Shown here one piece after another: positions 17,451-25,101 of a stretch of 64,000 bases of DNA. The notes under the pieces were generated by a model. The model did no database searches, was not told the origin of the DNA, and saw nothing but the letters and a program-made list of their open reading frames with translations. Origin of the DNA: Sporosalibacterium faouarense (GTDB taxonomy: Bacteria > Bacillota > Clostridia > Tissierellales > VENL01); the NCBI RefSeq assembly GCF_016765695.1, contig NZ_JAETGO010000093.1:1-64000 (forward strand), written 5' to 3'. A program made the translations under genes and the position numbers. Positions within the stretch are counted from its first letter, which is position 1. Each line of letters opens with the position of its first letter.

Positions 17451-18470
17451 CTAATCTAGTTTATTGCTAATGGTAACTGCATGGGCTATTCCAGGTATTG
17501 ATTCACCCTGCTGAGTACTTGTAGGAGATAGTAATGCACCTGTTGAAATTAAAAGAACTTTATTAAGCTTCTTTTGCTTTAATTGTTTGAAAATATATCC
17601 ATTAAATACTACTGCTGAGCAGCCACATCCACTTCCTCCTGCATGAGTATCTTGCTTTTCATTATCGAAAATTTCAATGCCACAGTCAGAGTAGACGCTA
17701 GAAACATTATAACCTTCCTGAGCTATTAAATCTTCAGCTATTTCCTTACCTAAAGATGCTAAATCACCCGTAATAATCAAATCATAATCTGTAGGCTTAA
17801 AGCCAGTATCCTTAAAATGTTGTACAATAACGTCTGAAGCAGCAGGAGCCATTGCTGCTCCCATATTATTTGCATCTTTAATTCCAGGATCTATAACTTT
17901 ACCAGTAGTAACATGGGTTATATATGGTGGCCCCCCCGAAGACGATAGTACTGATGCTCCAGCACCTGTAACTGTCCACTGGGAAGTTAATGGTCTCTGA
18001 TTACCATGTTCTAGAGGAAATCTATATTGTCTTTCAGCAGTACTAAAATGACTAGATGTAGCACAAACTATTTTATCTGCATATCCACCATCTATTAACA
18101 TAGAGCCTATGCTTAAAGACTCAGTCATAGTTGAACAAGCACCATATAATCCTAAAAAAGGCATTTGCAATTGTCTAGCTGAAAAAGATGATGCGATTAT
18201 TTGATTTAGTAAGTCACCTGCAAGTAAATAATCTATTTGCGACTCAACTATTTTTGCGCTACTTATTGCCATTCTTACTGCTTCTATTTGAAGCTTAGAT
18301 TCGCATTTCTCCCATGAGTCCTCTCCCCAACTATCATCTTGAATTATTAAATCAAAGTAATCTTTAAGTGGTCCTTCTCCTTCTTTGGGACCAACTATAC
18401 TCGCTGTAGATAGTATGGATGGAGGGTTTTGAAATGAAACTGTTTGACTTCCTAATTTTTTTTGTGCCAA
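17451..18470 (-). CDS. spoVAD: Stage V sporulation protein AD (SpoVAD)
   Basis: A 339-residue protein of thiolase/ketoacyl-synthase fold, the usual SpoVAD length. It starts at TTG, 7 nt behind AAGGAGG. The segments SFQNPPSILSTASIVGPKEGEGPL at the N-terminus and the GLYGACSTMTESLSIGS and HAGGSGCGCSAVVF stretches are typical. SpoVAD binds dipicolinic acid on the outer face of the spore inner membrane and is essential for its uptake. It lies between spoVAC and spoVAEB in a tightly packed operon. Confidence 0.95.
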   Translation of the reverse strand: MAQKKLGSQTVSFQNPPSILSTASIVGPKEGEGPLKDYFDLIIQDDSWGEDSWEKCESKLQIEAVRMAISSAKIVESQIDYLLAGDLLNQIIASSFSARQLQMPFLGLYGACSTMTESLSIGSMLIDGGYADKIVCATSSHFSTAERQYRFPLEHGNQRPLTSQWTVTGAGASVLSSSGGPPYITHVTTGKVIDPGIKDANNMGAAMAPAASDVIVQHFKDTGFKPTDYDLIITGDLASLGKEIAEDLIAQEGYNVSSVYSDCGIEIFDNEKQDTHAGGSGCGCSAVVFNGYIFKQLKQKKLNKVLLISTGALLSPTSTQQGESIPGIAHAVTISNKLD

Positions 18471-18482
18471 ATCCTTACCTCC

Positions 18483-18926
18483 TTATGCTTTAAGAAGTAG
18501 ATATATTATACCTACTATAACAGAACTTCCAATTCCATATACAAGTACTGGTCCGGCTACAATAAACATCTTTGCAGCTACCCCAAGTACAAATCCCTCT
18601 CTTTTAAATTCCATTGCAGGTGCAACTATAGCATTGGCAAAACCAGTTATAGGTACTATTGAACCAGCCCCAGCTTTCTTTCCTATTTTGTCATACAAAC
18701 CTAAACCTGTTAGCAATGCACTCAAAAAAATTAGTGTAATAGGTGTTGCAGTTGCGGCTTCTTTTTTATCCAATCCATAGTCCATTACAAAATTAGTAAT
18801 AAACTGTCCAAAAACACAAATTAAACCTCCAACAATGAAGGCCCATATGCAATTTTTAAGTAATGTGGGCTTAGGAGCTTTCGAGTTTACATACTTCTCA
18901 TAGTCCTTTTGGTTTATATTTTTCAA
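18483..18926 (-). CDS. spoVAC: Stage V sporulation protein AC (SpoVAC)
   Basis: A 147-residue membrane protein. The likely start is TTG at 18926, 8 nt behind AAAGGAG; the ATG at 18944 overlaps that site and has none of its own. There are about four membrane helices, with the conserved GKKAGAGSIVPITGFANAI segment near the third. SpoVAC is thought to form the mechanosensitive pore of the SpoVA dipicolinate channel. It is followed by spoVAD after 12 bp. Confidence 0.93.
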   Translation of the reverse strand: MKNINQKDYEKYVNSKAPKPTLLKNCIWAFIVGGLICVFGQFITNFVMDYGLDKKEAATATPITLIFLSALLTGLGLYDKIGKKAGAGSIVPITGFANAIVAPAMEFKREGFVLGVAAKMFIVAGPVLVYGIGSSVIVGIIYLLLKA

Positions 18927-18956
18927 TCTAGTTACTCCTTTCATTATTCAATATAA

Positions 18957-19379
18957 TTAATTATAATTCGCTAAGACTAGCCAATCTATTAGGGACCCAA
19001 TCATCTTACCCAACGAAATTGCTAACAAGGCATAATATACATAGCTTCTAATCTTAAGAGTTCTAACCAACACTGGAATTACATTTATAACCTCTGCTAA
19101 TGCAGAAGCCAATAAACCTACAAATGCACCCATTATAAATCCAATTGGTATTATGAGATATTTATTCAAGTTAATACTTATCCCTAATAGATGAAAGAAT
19201 GTTATTATAACACCTGATGTCACTATTACTCTTTCATATAATCTAATTAGATGTTGGGAATTAGTAACTTGTGCAAGTCTTGGGATGATATCTAGTAATG
19301 TAATGAACGCTGCTGAAGCTGTTCCAACTAATGCTCCTCCAGAAAGACCAAATATTACTAAAAACAAATATCTTAGCAA
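18957..19379 (-). CDS. spoVAB: Stage V sporulation protein AB (SpoVAB)
   Basis: A 140-residue integral membrane protein with four helices, matching the length and pattern of SpoVAB (FGLSGGALVGTASAAF at the start and a GFIMGAFVGLLASALAEVINVIP loop). It starts at TTG behind GAGGGTGAT. It is required with the other SpoVA proteins for dipicolinate uptake. It sits between spoVAA and spoVAC with 12-bp gaps on either side. Confidence 0.92.
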   Translation of the reverse strand: MLRYLFLVIFGLSGGALVGTASAAFITLLDIIPRLAQVTNSQHLIRLYERVIVTSGVIITFFHLLGISINLNKYLIIPIGFIMGAFVGLLASALAEVINVIPVLVRTLKIRSYVYYALLAISLGKMIGSLIDWLVLANYN

Positions 19380-19391
19380 ATAATCACCCTC

Positions 19392-20042
19392 TTAACTAGA
19401 ATTAAATTTCTTATTTTGTTTTGTATTATCGATTACATACTCATCAATATTCTTATCATACATATACATCTCAACATCAAGTGGACTAGGTTCTTTCTTC
19501 CATTTCTTTTTAACAACGTGATTAAAGAAAGTAACCATTCCTATACCTATACCCAGTGAGTATGGTATTTGAAGTATTAATGGTCTTTTATTTTCTTCAC
19601 CTGTAACAATCTCATAAACTGTTCTTAGTGAATCCTCCATATTCACATCCTGATGGAAATTAATAATGGCCAATCCTGCTCCTAAGAATAATGTTATACA
19701 TACAATAAAAATTTTTAAGTATTGAAATAATATATTTGTATGTTTTTCACCCCTTATATCAATTAATATTTCAGGCTTTCCAAATATCTTTATAGCTAAG
19801 TCATTCTCATTTTCTTGGATTTTCTTGATAATATGAAGTACAGAAAGTACATCATTTTTTGTACTAGAAGATGTTTCATATACTTCGATATCACGAATCT
19901 TTTCTTTTAAGCTGGAATCATTGCAATATACAGCAGCTATATCTCTAAGTTTTATAATTTGACTTGGTTTCGCTTGAATTTTTGGCTCTAATTGAATGTA
20001 TATATCTTTTTTATCTATGATGTTTCCCCCTTTCTTGTTCAA
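19392..20042 (-). CDS. spoVAA: Stage V sporulation protein AA (SpoVAA), start uncertain
   Basis: About 216 residues from TTG at 20042. The N-terminal soluble domain (DIYIQLEPKIQAKPSQIIKLRDIAAVY) and two membrane helices in the C-terminal half, then EPSPLDVEMYMYDKNIDEY, match SpoVAA. The start is odd: the only good ribosome site, AAAGGGGG at 20033-20026, lies inside the reading frame after the TTG, and the codons at the right distance are ATC (20021) and ATA (20018), which also agree with where the Bacillus protein begins. The gene overlaps the end of a small upstream ORF, so translational coupling is likely. Confidence 0.9.
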   Translation of the reverse strand: MNKKGGNIIDKKDIYIQLEPKIQAKPSQIIKLRDIAAVYCNDSSLKEKIRDIEVYETSSSTKNDVLSVLHIIKKIQENENDLAIKIFGKPEILIDIRGEKHTNILFQYLKIFIVCITLFLGAGLAIINFHQDVNMEDSLRTVYEIVTGEENKRPLILQIPYSLGIGIGMVTFFNHVVKKKWKKEPSPLDVEMYMYDKNIDEYVIDNTKQNKKFNSS

Positions 20043-20184
20043 TTCCTATAGTGTTCATAACCAAGGTAGCTCTTTTAGGTACCTCTTTGTTAGATTTAAC
20101 ACTTGAATATATTACCCATCCTACAGAAACTACAGTAAAAAAAACTATGGTAAAAATAAAAAATCGCTTCATTGTTTTCATCAT
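20011..20184 (-). CDS. Small single-pass membrane protein at the head of the spoVA operon
   Basis: A 57-residue ORF with GGAG 8 nt before the first of two ATGs. The product has a basic start (MMKTMKR), one membrane helix (about 8-26) and a hydrophilic, Lys-rich tail of 30 residues, so it should be anchored with the tail outside. It lies between the sigF terminator and spoVAA and overlaps the first codons of spoVAA by 32 nt. I know no family for it. Position suggests forespore expression and a possible role with the SpoVA channel or as a coupling peptide; that is inference. Confidence 0.6.
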   Translation of the reverse strand: MMKTMKRFFIFTIVFFTVVSVGWVIYSSVKSNKEVPKRATLVMNTIGIEQERGKHHR

Positions 20185-20206
20185 AGAATCAACTCCGTTT
20201 CATAAT

Positions 20207-20235
20207 TATTATTTACTAATAAGGTTTTTTGATGC
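20207..20235 (-). promoter_or_regulatory. spoVAp: Candidate sigma-G promoter of the spoVA operon
   Basis: On the minus strand GCATC (20235-20231) and AATAATA (20213-20207) are separated by 17 bp. They resemble the sigma-G elements GYATR and CATNNTA. The start codon of the small first ORF lies 23 nt further on. The match is imperfect and the -35 overlaps the T run of the sigF terminator. Confidence 0.4.
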
Positions 20236-20267
20236 AAAAAAAAAGAAGGCAACTATTTCATGCCTTC
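20235..20267 (-). terminator. Terminator of the spoIIA-sigF operon
   Basis: GAAGGCA pairs with TGCCTTC around a 9-nt loop and is followed by a run of nine T on the minus strand. The stop codon of sigF is inside the hairpin. Confidence 0.85.
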
Positions 20268-21025
20268 GTAAGTATTTTTTTCATATTACCCAAAACTCTC
20301 TTTTCAATCCTAGAAACCTGAACTTGAGAAATTCCCATCATATTTGCTATTTCAGTTTGAGTCTTATCTTTAAAATATCTTAAAATGATTATTTGCCTGT
20401 CTCTTGGTTTTAACTGACTTATAATTTGTTTTAAGGTTATCTTGTCTAGAATTTCTAAATCTTCACTTTCATCATTGGCAACCTTATCAATTAAATGAAT
20501 CGGTGAACCATCATTTTGATGTATTACATCATATAAGTAATCAGGATGATGATTTGAATCCAGAGCCATGATTATATCTTCCTTTGATACTTTAATTTCT
20601 TCAGATATTTCTTCGATTGATGGTTCTCTTCCAAATTTCTTTGTTAATCTTTCCTTTGCCATTTTAGCTTTATTTGCCGTTTGTTTTAGTGATCGGCTTA
20701 CTTTAATAATTCCATCATCCCTTAGGAAACGTTTTATCTCGCCAATTATCATTGGTACTGCATATGTAGAGAATCTAACCTCATAGCTTGTATCAAATTT
20801 TTGAATTGCTTTAAGCAGTCCAATACAACCTAATTGAAATAAGTCTTCCGAGTCGTAACCCCTATTAGTAAACCTCTTCAATACACTTCTGACAAGCCCA
20901 AGATTATGATTTACAATGACAGACTGTGCCTCTTCATCGCCAGTTTGAGCCAATTGAATCAATCTCATTGTTTCCTCATGACTCAATAAATCATGTGATA
21001 CGTTTTTAGCAGAATTTGACCTCAT
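20258..21025 (-). CDS. sigF: RNA polymerase sporulation sigma factor SigF
   Basis: A 255-residue sigma-70 family factor, the usual size for SigF. Visible regions are 2.2 (DSEDLFQLGCIGLLKAIQKFD), 2.4 (RFSTYAVPMIIGEIKRFLRDDG), 3 (LTKKFGREPSIEEISEEI) and 4.2 (TEIANMMGISQVQVSRIEKRVL). SigF drives the first forespore-specific transcription after asymmetric division and is held inactive by SpoIIAB. It is the third gene of the spoIIA operon, 5 bp after spoIIAB, with AAGGAG before its ATG. A lookalike would be SigG, but the spoIIA context settles it. Confidence 0.96.
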   Translation of the reverse strand: MRSNSAKNVSHDLLSHEETMRLIQLAQTGDEEAQSVIVNHNLGLVRSVLKRFTNRGYDSEDLFQLGCIGLLKAIQKFDTSYEVRFSTYAVPMIIGEIKRFLRDDGIIKVSRSLKQTANKAKMAKERLTKKFGREPSIEEISEEIKVSKEDIIMALDSNHHPDYLYDVIHQNDGSPIHLIDKVANDESEDLEILDKITLKQIISQLKPRDRQIIILRYFKDKTQTEIANMMGISQVQVSRIEKRVLGNMKKILTKA

Positions 21026-21030
21026 ACAAT

Positions 21031-21468
21031 CTACTCCTTAATGGAAACACTTTTGAATTCTTTCACCATCTTGATCTTAGTTCCCCTACCTTCTTCAGAA
21101 TAAACTTCTAAATGATCCATGAAAGTCTCCATAACTGTAAAACCCATACCTGATCTCTCTAGTTCTGGTTTTGAAGTATATAGAGGTTCCATAGCTTCAT
21201 TCACATTTTCAATTCCCTTTCCCTTATCTTCTATGATTATTTCCAATTTATTATTTTTTATTTCACATTCTATGTAAACTATACCTAAAGAATTTTCATA
21301 TCCATGGATAATTGAGTTTGTAACAGCTTCTGAAACAGCAGTTTTTACATCTGCTAACTCTTCTATGGTTGGATCAAGCTGGGCAGCAAAGGATGCAACT
21401 ACAACCCTTGCAAAAGATTCATTTTGAGATTTACTCGGAAACTCCAACTTCATACTATTATCTAACAT
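21031..21468 (-). CDS. spoIIAB: Anti-sigma F factor SpoIIAB
   Basis: A 145-residue GHKL protein kinase. I place the start at ATG 21468, behind AAAGGAG; the GTG four codons upstream overlaps the ribosome site. Nucleotide-binding boxes are clear: [13 protein letters not shown] (N box), [12 protein letters not shown] (G1) and [12 protein letters not shown] (G2). SpoIIAB holds SigF inactive and phosphorylates SpoIIAA on a serine; release of SigF follows when SpoIIAA is dephosphorylated by SpoIIE. It is the middle gene of the operon. Confidence 0.96.
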   Translation of the reverse strand: MLDNSMKLEFPSKSQNESFARVVVASFAAQLDPTIEELADVKTAVSEAVTNSIIHGYENSLGIVYIECEIKNNKLEIIIEDKGKGIENVNEAMEPLYTSKPELERSGMGFTVMETFMDHLEVYSEEGRGTKIKMVKEFKSVSIKE

Positions 21469-21485
21469 AATTATTATCACTCCTT

Positions 21486-21821
21486 TTAAATATTATGCAA
21501 TGCTTCGTCTTCATTTCTATAGACCTTAACAATTTTTAGTATTCCTGACATAGTCAAAATCTTTTCCATTCTTGAATTAACATTGATAAGCACTAGACTA
21601 CCATCATTTGCTCTTGTAGTTTTATACCTCCCCATAATCAATCCAATTCCAGAACTATCCATAAAATTGATTCCTTTTAGGTCTAGAATAATATTTTTTA
21701 GCATATCATTCTTATACTTATTATCAATTTTATTTCTAATTTCTTGAGCAGTATGGTGATCTAACTCACCAGTAAATCTTACTATCAAATTTTCATCTTT
21801 TACATTGAAATGTAATTGCAC
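21486..21821 (-). CDS. spoIIAA: Anti-sigma F factor antagonist SpoIIAA
   Basis: A 111-residue STAS-domain protein. It starts at GTG, 6 nt behind GGGGGG. The phosphorylation loop reads FMDSSGIG (53-60), with S57 as the counterpart of the Bacillus Ser58. Unphosphorylated SpoIIAA binds SpoIIAB and frees SigF. It is the first gene of the operon and sits behind a consensus sigma-H promoter. Confidence 0.96.
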   Translation of the reverse strand: MQLHFNVKDENLIVRFTGELDHHTAQEIRNKIDNKYKNDMLKNIILDLKGINFMDSSGIGLIMGRYKTTRANDGSLVLINVNSRMEKILTMSGILKIVKVYRNEDEALHNI

Positions 21822-21859
21822 TAGTATCCCCCCTATTTTATCATAAACGTTCTTTTCTC

Positions 21860-21889
21860 TTATTCTTCAAGTGCTTTAGCTTATCCTTC
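21860..21889 (-). promoter_or_regulatory. spoIIAp: Sigma-H promoter of the spoIIA operon
   Basis: On the minus strand GAAGGATAA (21889-21881) and GAAGAATAA (21868-21860) are separated by exactly 12 bp. They fit every position of the sigma-H consensus RnAGGAwWW - N11-12 - RnnGAATww. The -10 ends 39 nt before the GTG of spoIIAA. In Bacillus the same operon is under sigma-H and Spo0A control. Confidence 0.8.
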
Positions 21890-22052
21890 AATGAAAAATG
21901 TTTTCTTTTGTAATTTATGGTAGAACCATAAGTTATATTGACAGAACGGTCATTTTTGTTTCATATACGGTATAGTTTGGTATAATATCTATAGGATATT
22001 ATTAATAAGTCAAATAAAATTTGATAAAAAATTTGGTGTAAGGAGGTAATTT

Positions 22053-22994
22053 ATGAAGGCTTTATTTACATATGATTATGGTAATGAAAAGATGGATAAG
22101 ATTAGAAACTTAGGTTATGAAATAACATACCAGCATGAAAAAAGTGTAAAATATAATTCAAATCTTAATGATATTGAAATTCTAGTTTGCTATAATCCAT
22201 TTAATACTTTAGATATTACTAAAATGAAAGGACTGAAATGGATACAGTTATCTAGTATTGGTATAGACCAAACTCCAAAGGAATATCTTCAAAAGTCTGG
22301 TATAGTTTTAACTAATAATAGGGGTGGATATAGCATTCCCATGGGTGAATGGATAGTTATGAAATCTTTAGAAATGCTAAAGAACAGTAGAGATATGTAT
22401 GATAGACAAAGAAATAAGAAATGGAAAATGGATACTTCTATTCTTGAGATTTATGGAAAAACTATTGGTTTTATTGGAACAGGAAGCATAGCTAAGGAAG
22501 CTGCCAAAAGATTTCAAGGCTTTGGAGCTAATATTTTCGGTTTAAATACCTCTGGAAGTGATACTGAGTATTTTGATAAATGTTTTAAACGAGATGATTT
22601 TCATAAGCTTCTAGCATTAAGCGATGTGGTTATACTAACTATTCCTTATACTGAGAATACTCATCATATGTTTAATGATAATGCTTTTTCACATATGAAG
22701 AAGAATTCTTACTTAATCAACGTATCTAGAGGTAGTATTATAGATGAAAAATCCATGATTAAAAATCTAGAAAATGGAAAAATTAGTGGTGCTGCTTTAG
22801 ATGTTTTTGAGGAAGAGCCTCTTAGTAAAGATAACCCCCTATGGGATATGAAAAATGTTATAGTAACTCCCCATAACTCTTGGGTTTCAGAAATGAGAAA
22901 TACTAGGAGATATAATATGATATATGAAAATATGAAGAGATATATCAATGGAGAAGATCTAATTAACGTTGTAAATCTAAACAAAGGCTATTAA
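22053..22994 (+). CDS. D-isomer specific 2-hydroxyacid dehydrogenase family protein
   Basis: A 313-residue cytoplasmic dehydrogenase. The NAD-binding Rossmann motif is GFIGTGSIA (139-147), and the catalytic set is R226 in NVSRGSIID, E255 in DVFEEEPL and H274 in TPHNSW. All three catalytic residues are present, although the usual PHIAG/PHTA loop is PHNSW. The C-terminal regulatory ACT domain of true SerA is missing. Substrate is open: glyoxylate, hydroxypyruvate, phosphoglycerate or lactate-like acids. AAGGAGG precedes the ATG. The gene diverges from spoIIA and has its own terminator. Confidence 0.88.
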   Translation: MKALFTYDYGNEKMDKIRNLGYEITYQHEKSVKYNSNLNDIEILVCYNPFNTLDITKMKGLKWIQLSSIGIDQTPKEYLQKSGIVLTNNRGGYSIPMGEWIVMKSLEMLKNSRDMYDRQRNKKWKMDTSILEIYGKTIGFIGTGSIAKEAAKRFQGFGANIFGLNTSGSDTEYFDKCFKRDDFHKLLALSDVVILTIPYTENTHHMFNDNAFSHMKKNSYLINVSRGSIIDEKSMIKNLENGKISGAALDVFEEEPLSKDNPLWDMKNVIVTPHNSWVSEMRNTRRYNMIYENMKRYINGEDLINVVNLNKGY

Positions 22995-22997
22995 TAA

Positions 22998-23040
22998 AGT
23001 GACTGAATATCTAACATAAGATATTTAGTCACGGCTTTTT
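22998..23040 (+). terminator. Terminator of the 2-hydroxyacid dehydrogenase gene
   Basis: GTGACTGAATATCT pairs with AGATATTTAGTCAC (one G-T) around a 6-nt loop and is followed by GGCTTTTT. Confidence 0.85.
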
Positions 23041-23060
23041 CTATATAACAAATACATTAT

Positions 23061-23090
23061 AAAAGACTCCTCTTCTAGGAGTCTTTATTA
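23061..23090 (-). terminator. Terminator of the acetamidase gene
   Basis: On the minus strand AAAGACTCCT pairs with AGGAGTCTTT around a short loop, with TTATAAT after it. It lies 10 nt past the stop codon of the gene at 23100-23990. Confidence 0.75.
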
Positions 23091-23099
23091 GTATCTATT

Positions 23100-23990
23100 C
23101 TAAACCACTTCACTTACAATTGACTTTGGCATCTTATATCTTACTGTCAATTTTGGGTCTACTACTTGACATATTTCTATATCTCCCACTGCACTCAATA
23201 GCATTCCTGCTTCATTGTAGGACATTTCTAACTTGTTCATAACAATTTTATGCATCTCTTGAGTCGCTGTTTTCACAGCAGTAAGCAAATCTTCATCTGA
23301 TGCAATTGTATATATAAATTCTTTATCCTCCATAGCTGGGTTATCTATACTTCTTTCCTTAATAACATCCACTCTTACCTTCACTGATCCTGATATTTCT
23401 ACACCAGTAACCATTATTTCCCCATCCCCCATACATGCATGTAAATCTCCCATAGAAAGCAAGGCGCCTTCAATATTGACTGGGAAATATAAAGTTGTGC
23501 CGGCCACAATCTTAGCATTATCCATGTTGCCACCATGGGAATCAGGCTCACCACAAGGTATTTCTCCACTTTTTGGAGCTACACCTATAACTCCTATCAT
23601 GGGATTAACTGGTATTTGGATATTATCATTGAAAATAGCTTTATTCTCAATAATAGGCAAAATTTTTATTTCAGACTTTTTAACTTTATCCCCTAAGAGT
23701 CCCGCTTGCGGTATAGCTGCCATAACACCTTGATCAGCTATGCTAATATTAACAATCTCAACTTTTAATATATCCCCTTCTTTAGCCTCTTCGATAAATA
23801 ATGGACCCGTTGCAGGATTTATATTATCCCAGCTGATATTTTCAATTTCTTGCTTATCATTCTTAATCTGATTTTGAAAGCAATCAAATGTATGAAAAAT
23901 TACTGTACTGCCCATAGGAACAGTAAGAGCTGGTTTATTCTTAGCACTCATACTATACACACAATTATCAGTTTTAATTCTATACTCCAT
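23100..23990 (-). CDS. Acetamidase/formamidase family protein
   Basis: A 296-residue FmdA/AmdA-family amidohydrolase. Conserved elements are NINPATGPLFIEEAKEGDILKV near 55-75, the GGNMDNAKIVAGTTLYFPV stretch, and LSMGDLHACMGDGEIMVTGVE, which holds the catalytic acidic/His residues of the family. It hydrolyses short-chain amides to acid plus ammonia. The length fits clostridial family members. It is a single-gene unit; the next gene upstream is a phosphorylase remnant on the opposite strand. Confidence 0.9.
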   Translation of the reverse strand: MEYRIKTDNCVYSMSAKNKPALTVPMGSTVIFHTFDCFQNQIKNDKQEIENISWDNINPATGPLFIEEAKEGDILKVEIVNISIADQGVMAAIPQAGLLGDKVKKSEIKILPIIENKAIFNDNIQIPVNPMIGVIGVAPKSGEIPCGEPDSHGGNMDNAKIVAGTTLYFPVNIEGALLSMGDLHACMGDGEIMVTGVEISGSVKVRVDVIKERSIDNPAMEDKEFIYTIASDEDLLTAVKTATQEMHKIVMNKLEMSYNEAGMLLSAVGDIEICQVVDPKLTVRYKMPKSIVSEVV

Positions 23991-24071
23991 TTAAATTCCC
24001 CCTTGTACTATTTATAATTAGACTTACGAAATAAAAATCCTGCAAATTTTTATGAAATAAGAATCAAATAA

Positions 24072-24982
24072 TTTCAAAGTGAATGTATTTCTAATAAATA
24101 TAGAATACTTGGAGTCACAGGTCCAAATGAGTATGAAAATAATGTAAACAATAACTGGTACACAAATATTGTGGCAGCTTGGAATCTTGAATATACCCTT
24201 GAGGTAATTAGTTATCTTAAAAATAATCACTTGAATACCTTTAATGATATATCAGCAAAATTGAAACTAAGAAAAGCTGAAACTGATAAATGGTGGGATA
24301 TAGTTGATAAAATGTATTTTCCCAAATTAGAATCCCTAAACGTTTTTGAACAACAAGATGGATATATGGATAAAGAGCAACAATCAATTAGTGATCTTTC
24401 CGAGGGTGACTTACCATTTAATCAAAATTGGTCCTGGACAGAATACTCAGATCATGCTTTATTAAATAGGCCGATGTCCTACAAGGTTTATATCTGTTAA
24501 ATAATAGATTTGATTCAGAAACAAAACAAAGAAACTTCGATTTTTATGAACCAAAAACTGTTCATGAATCTTCCCTTTCTCCTTGTATTCACTCTATTAT
24601 CGCAAGTGGAATAGGTTATATAGAAAAGGCTTATGATTTATATTTAAGGACCTCTAGACTTGATCTTGATAATTGTAATAATGATACAGAAGACGGCCTT
24701 CATATAACAAGCATGGCAGGAACATGGATGTCAATCGTTCACGGATTTGGAGGTTTTAGAATTAAAAAAGATACGATTAGCTTTAGCCCTAGACTTCCTA
24801 AGCCTTGGAAAAGATATTCTTTTAATATCTTATTTAGAGGGAATTTGATAAATGTAGTTGTAGATGACAAGAGAATTTCATTGGATTTGAAAATTGGAAG
24901 ATCTTTACATATTTACATTTATGATAAGGAGTATATTATCGACAAGGATAATATTATAGTTAGTATGAAAAACAATATATAA
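24072..24982 (+). pseudogene. Remnant of a GH65 glycoside phosphorylase (kojibiose/maltose phosphorylase type)
   Basis: The reading starting at 24072 gives YRILGVTGPNEYENNVNNNW, the GH65 active-site region with the general-acid Glu of GPxEY, and continues into WWDIVDKMYFP. A frameshift near 24425 ends this frame at 24500. The next frame continues with a stop (TAG) in place of an expected codon before ADVLQGLYLLNNRF, then KTVHESSLSPCIHSIIA, DTEDGLHITSMAGTWMSIVHG (phosphate-binding HT-type motif region) and the C-terminal beta domain, to 24982. The first half of the normal 750-residue enzyme is absent. With two lesions and a missing N-terminus it cannot be functional. Confidence 0.9.
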
Positions 24983-25011
24983 CAACTCTAATAAATTTTA
25001 AGGTATCTTGT

Positions 25012-25057
25012 GCAAGACAAAATCTAGTTACTTTATAGCAACTAGATTTTGTCTTGC
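25012..25057. repeat. 18-bp perfect inverted repeat
   Basis: GCAAGACAAAATCTAGTT and its exact complement are separated by 10 nt. The repeat lies between the end of the phosphorylase remnant and the convergent glucokinase gene. Neither side has a T run, so it is an atypical terminator at best. Confidence 0.6.
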
Positions 25058-25101
25058 ATAGATATATGTGATTCAAATATGTTTTTTTATAAGCTTTACT
25101 C

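Noticed and set aside
21938-21986. TTGACA followed by TATAGT/TATAAT words before the 2-hydroxyacid dehydrogenase gene
   Set aside because: The spacings from TTGACA to the TATA words are too long (27-37 bp) and the hexamer at 17 bp is poor, so I did not call a defined promoter.
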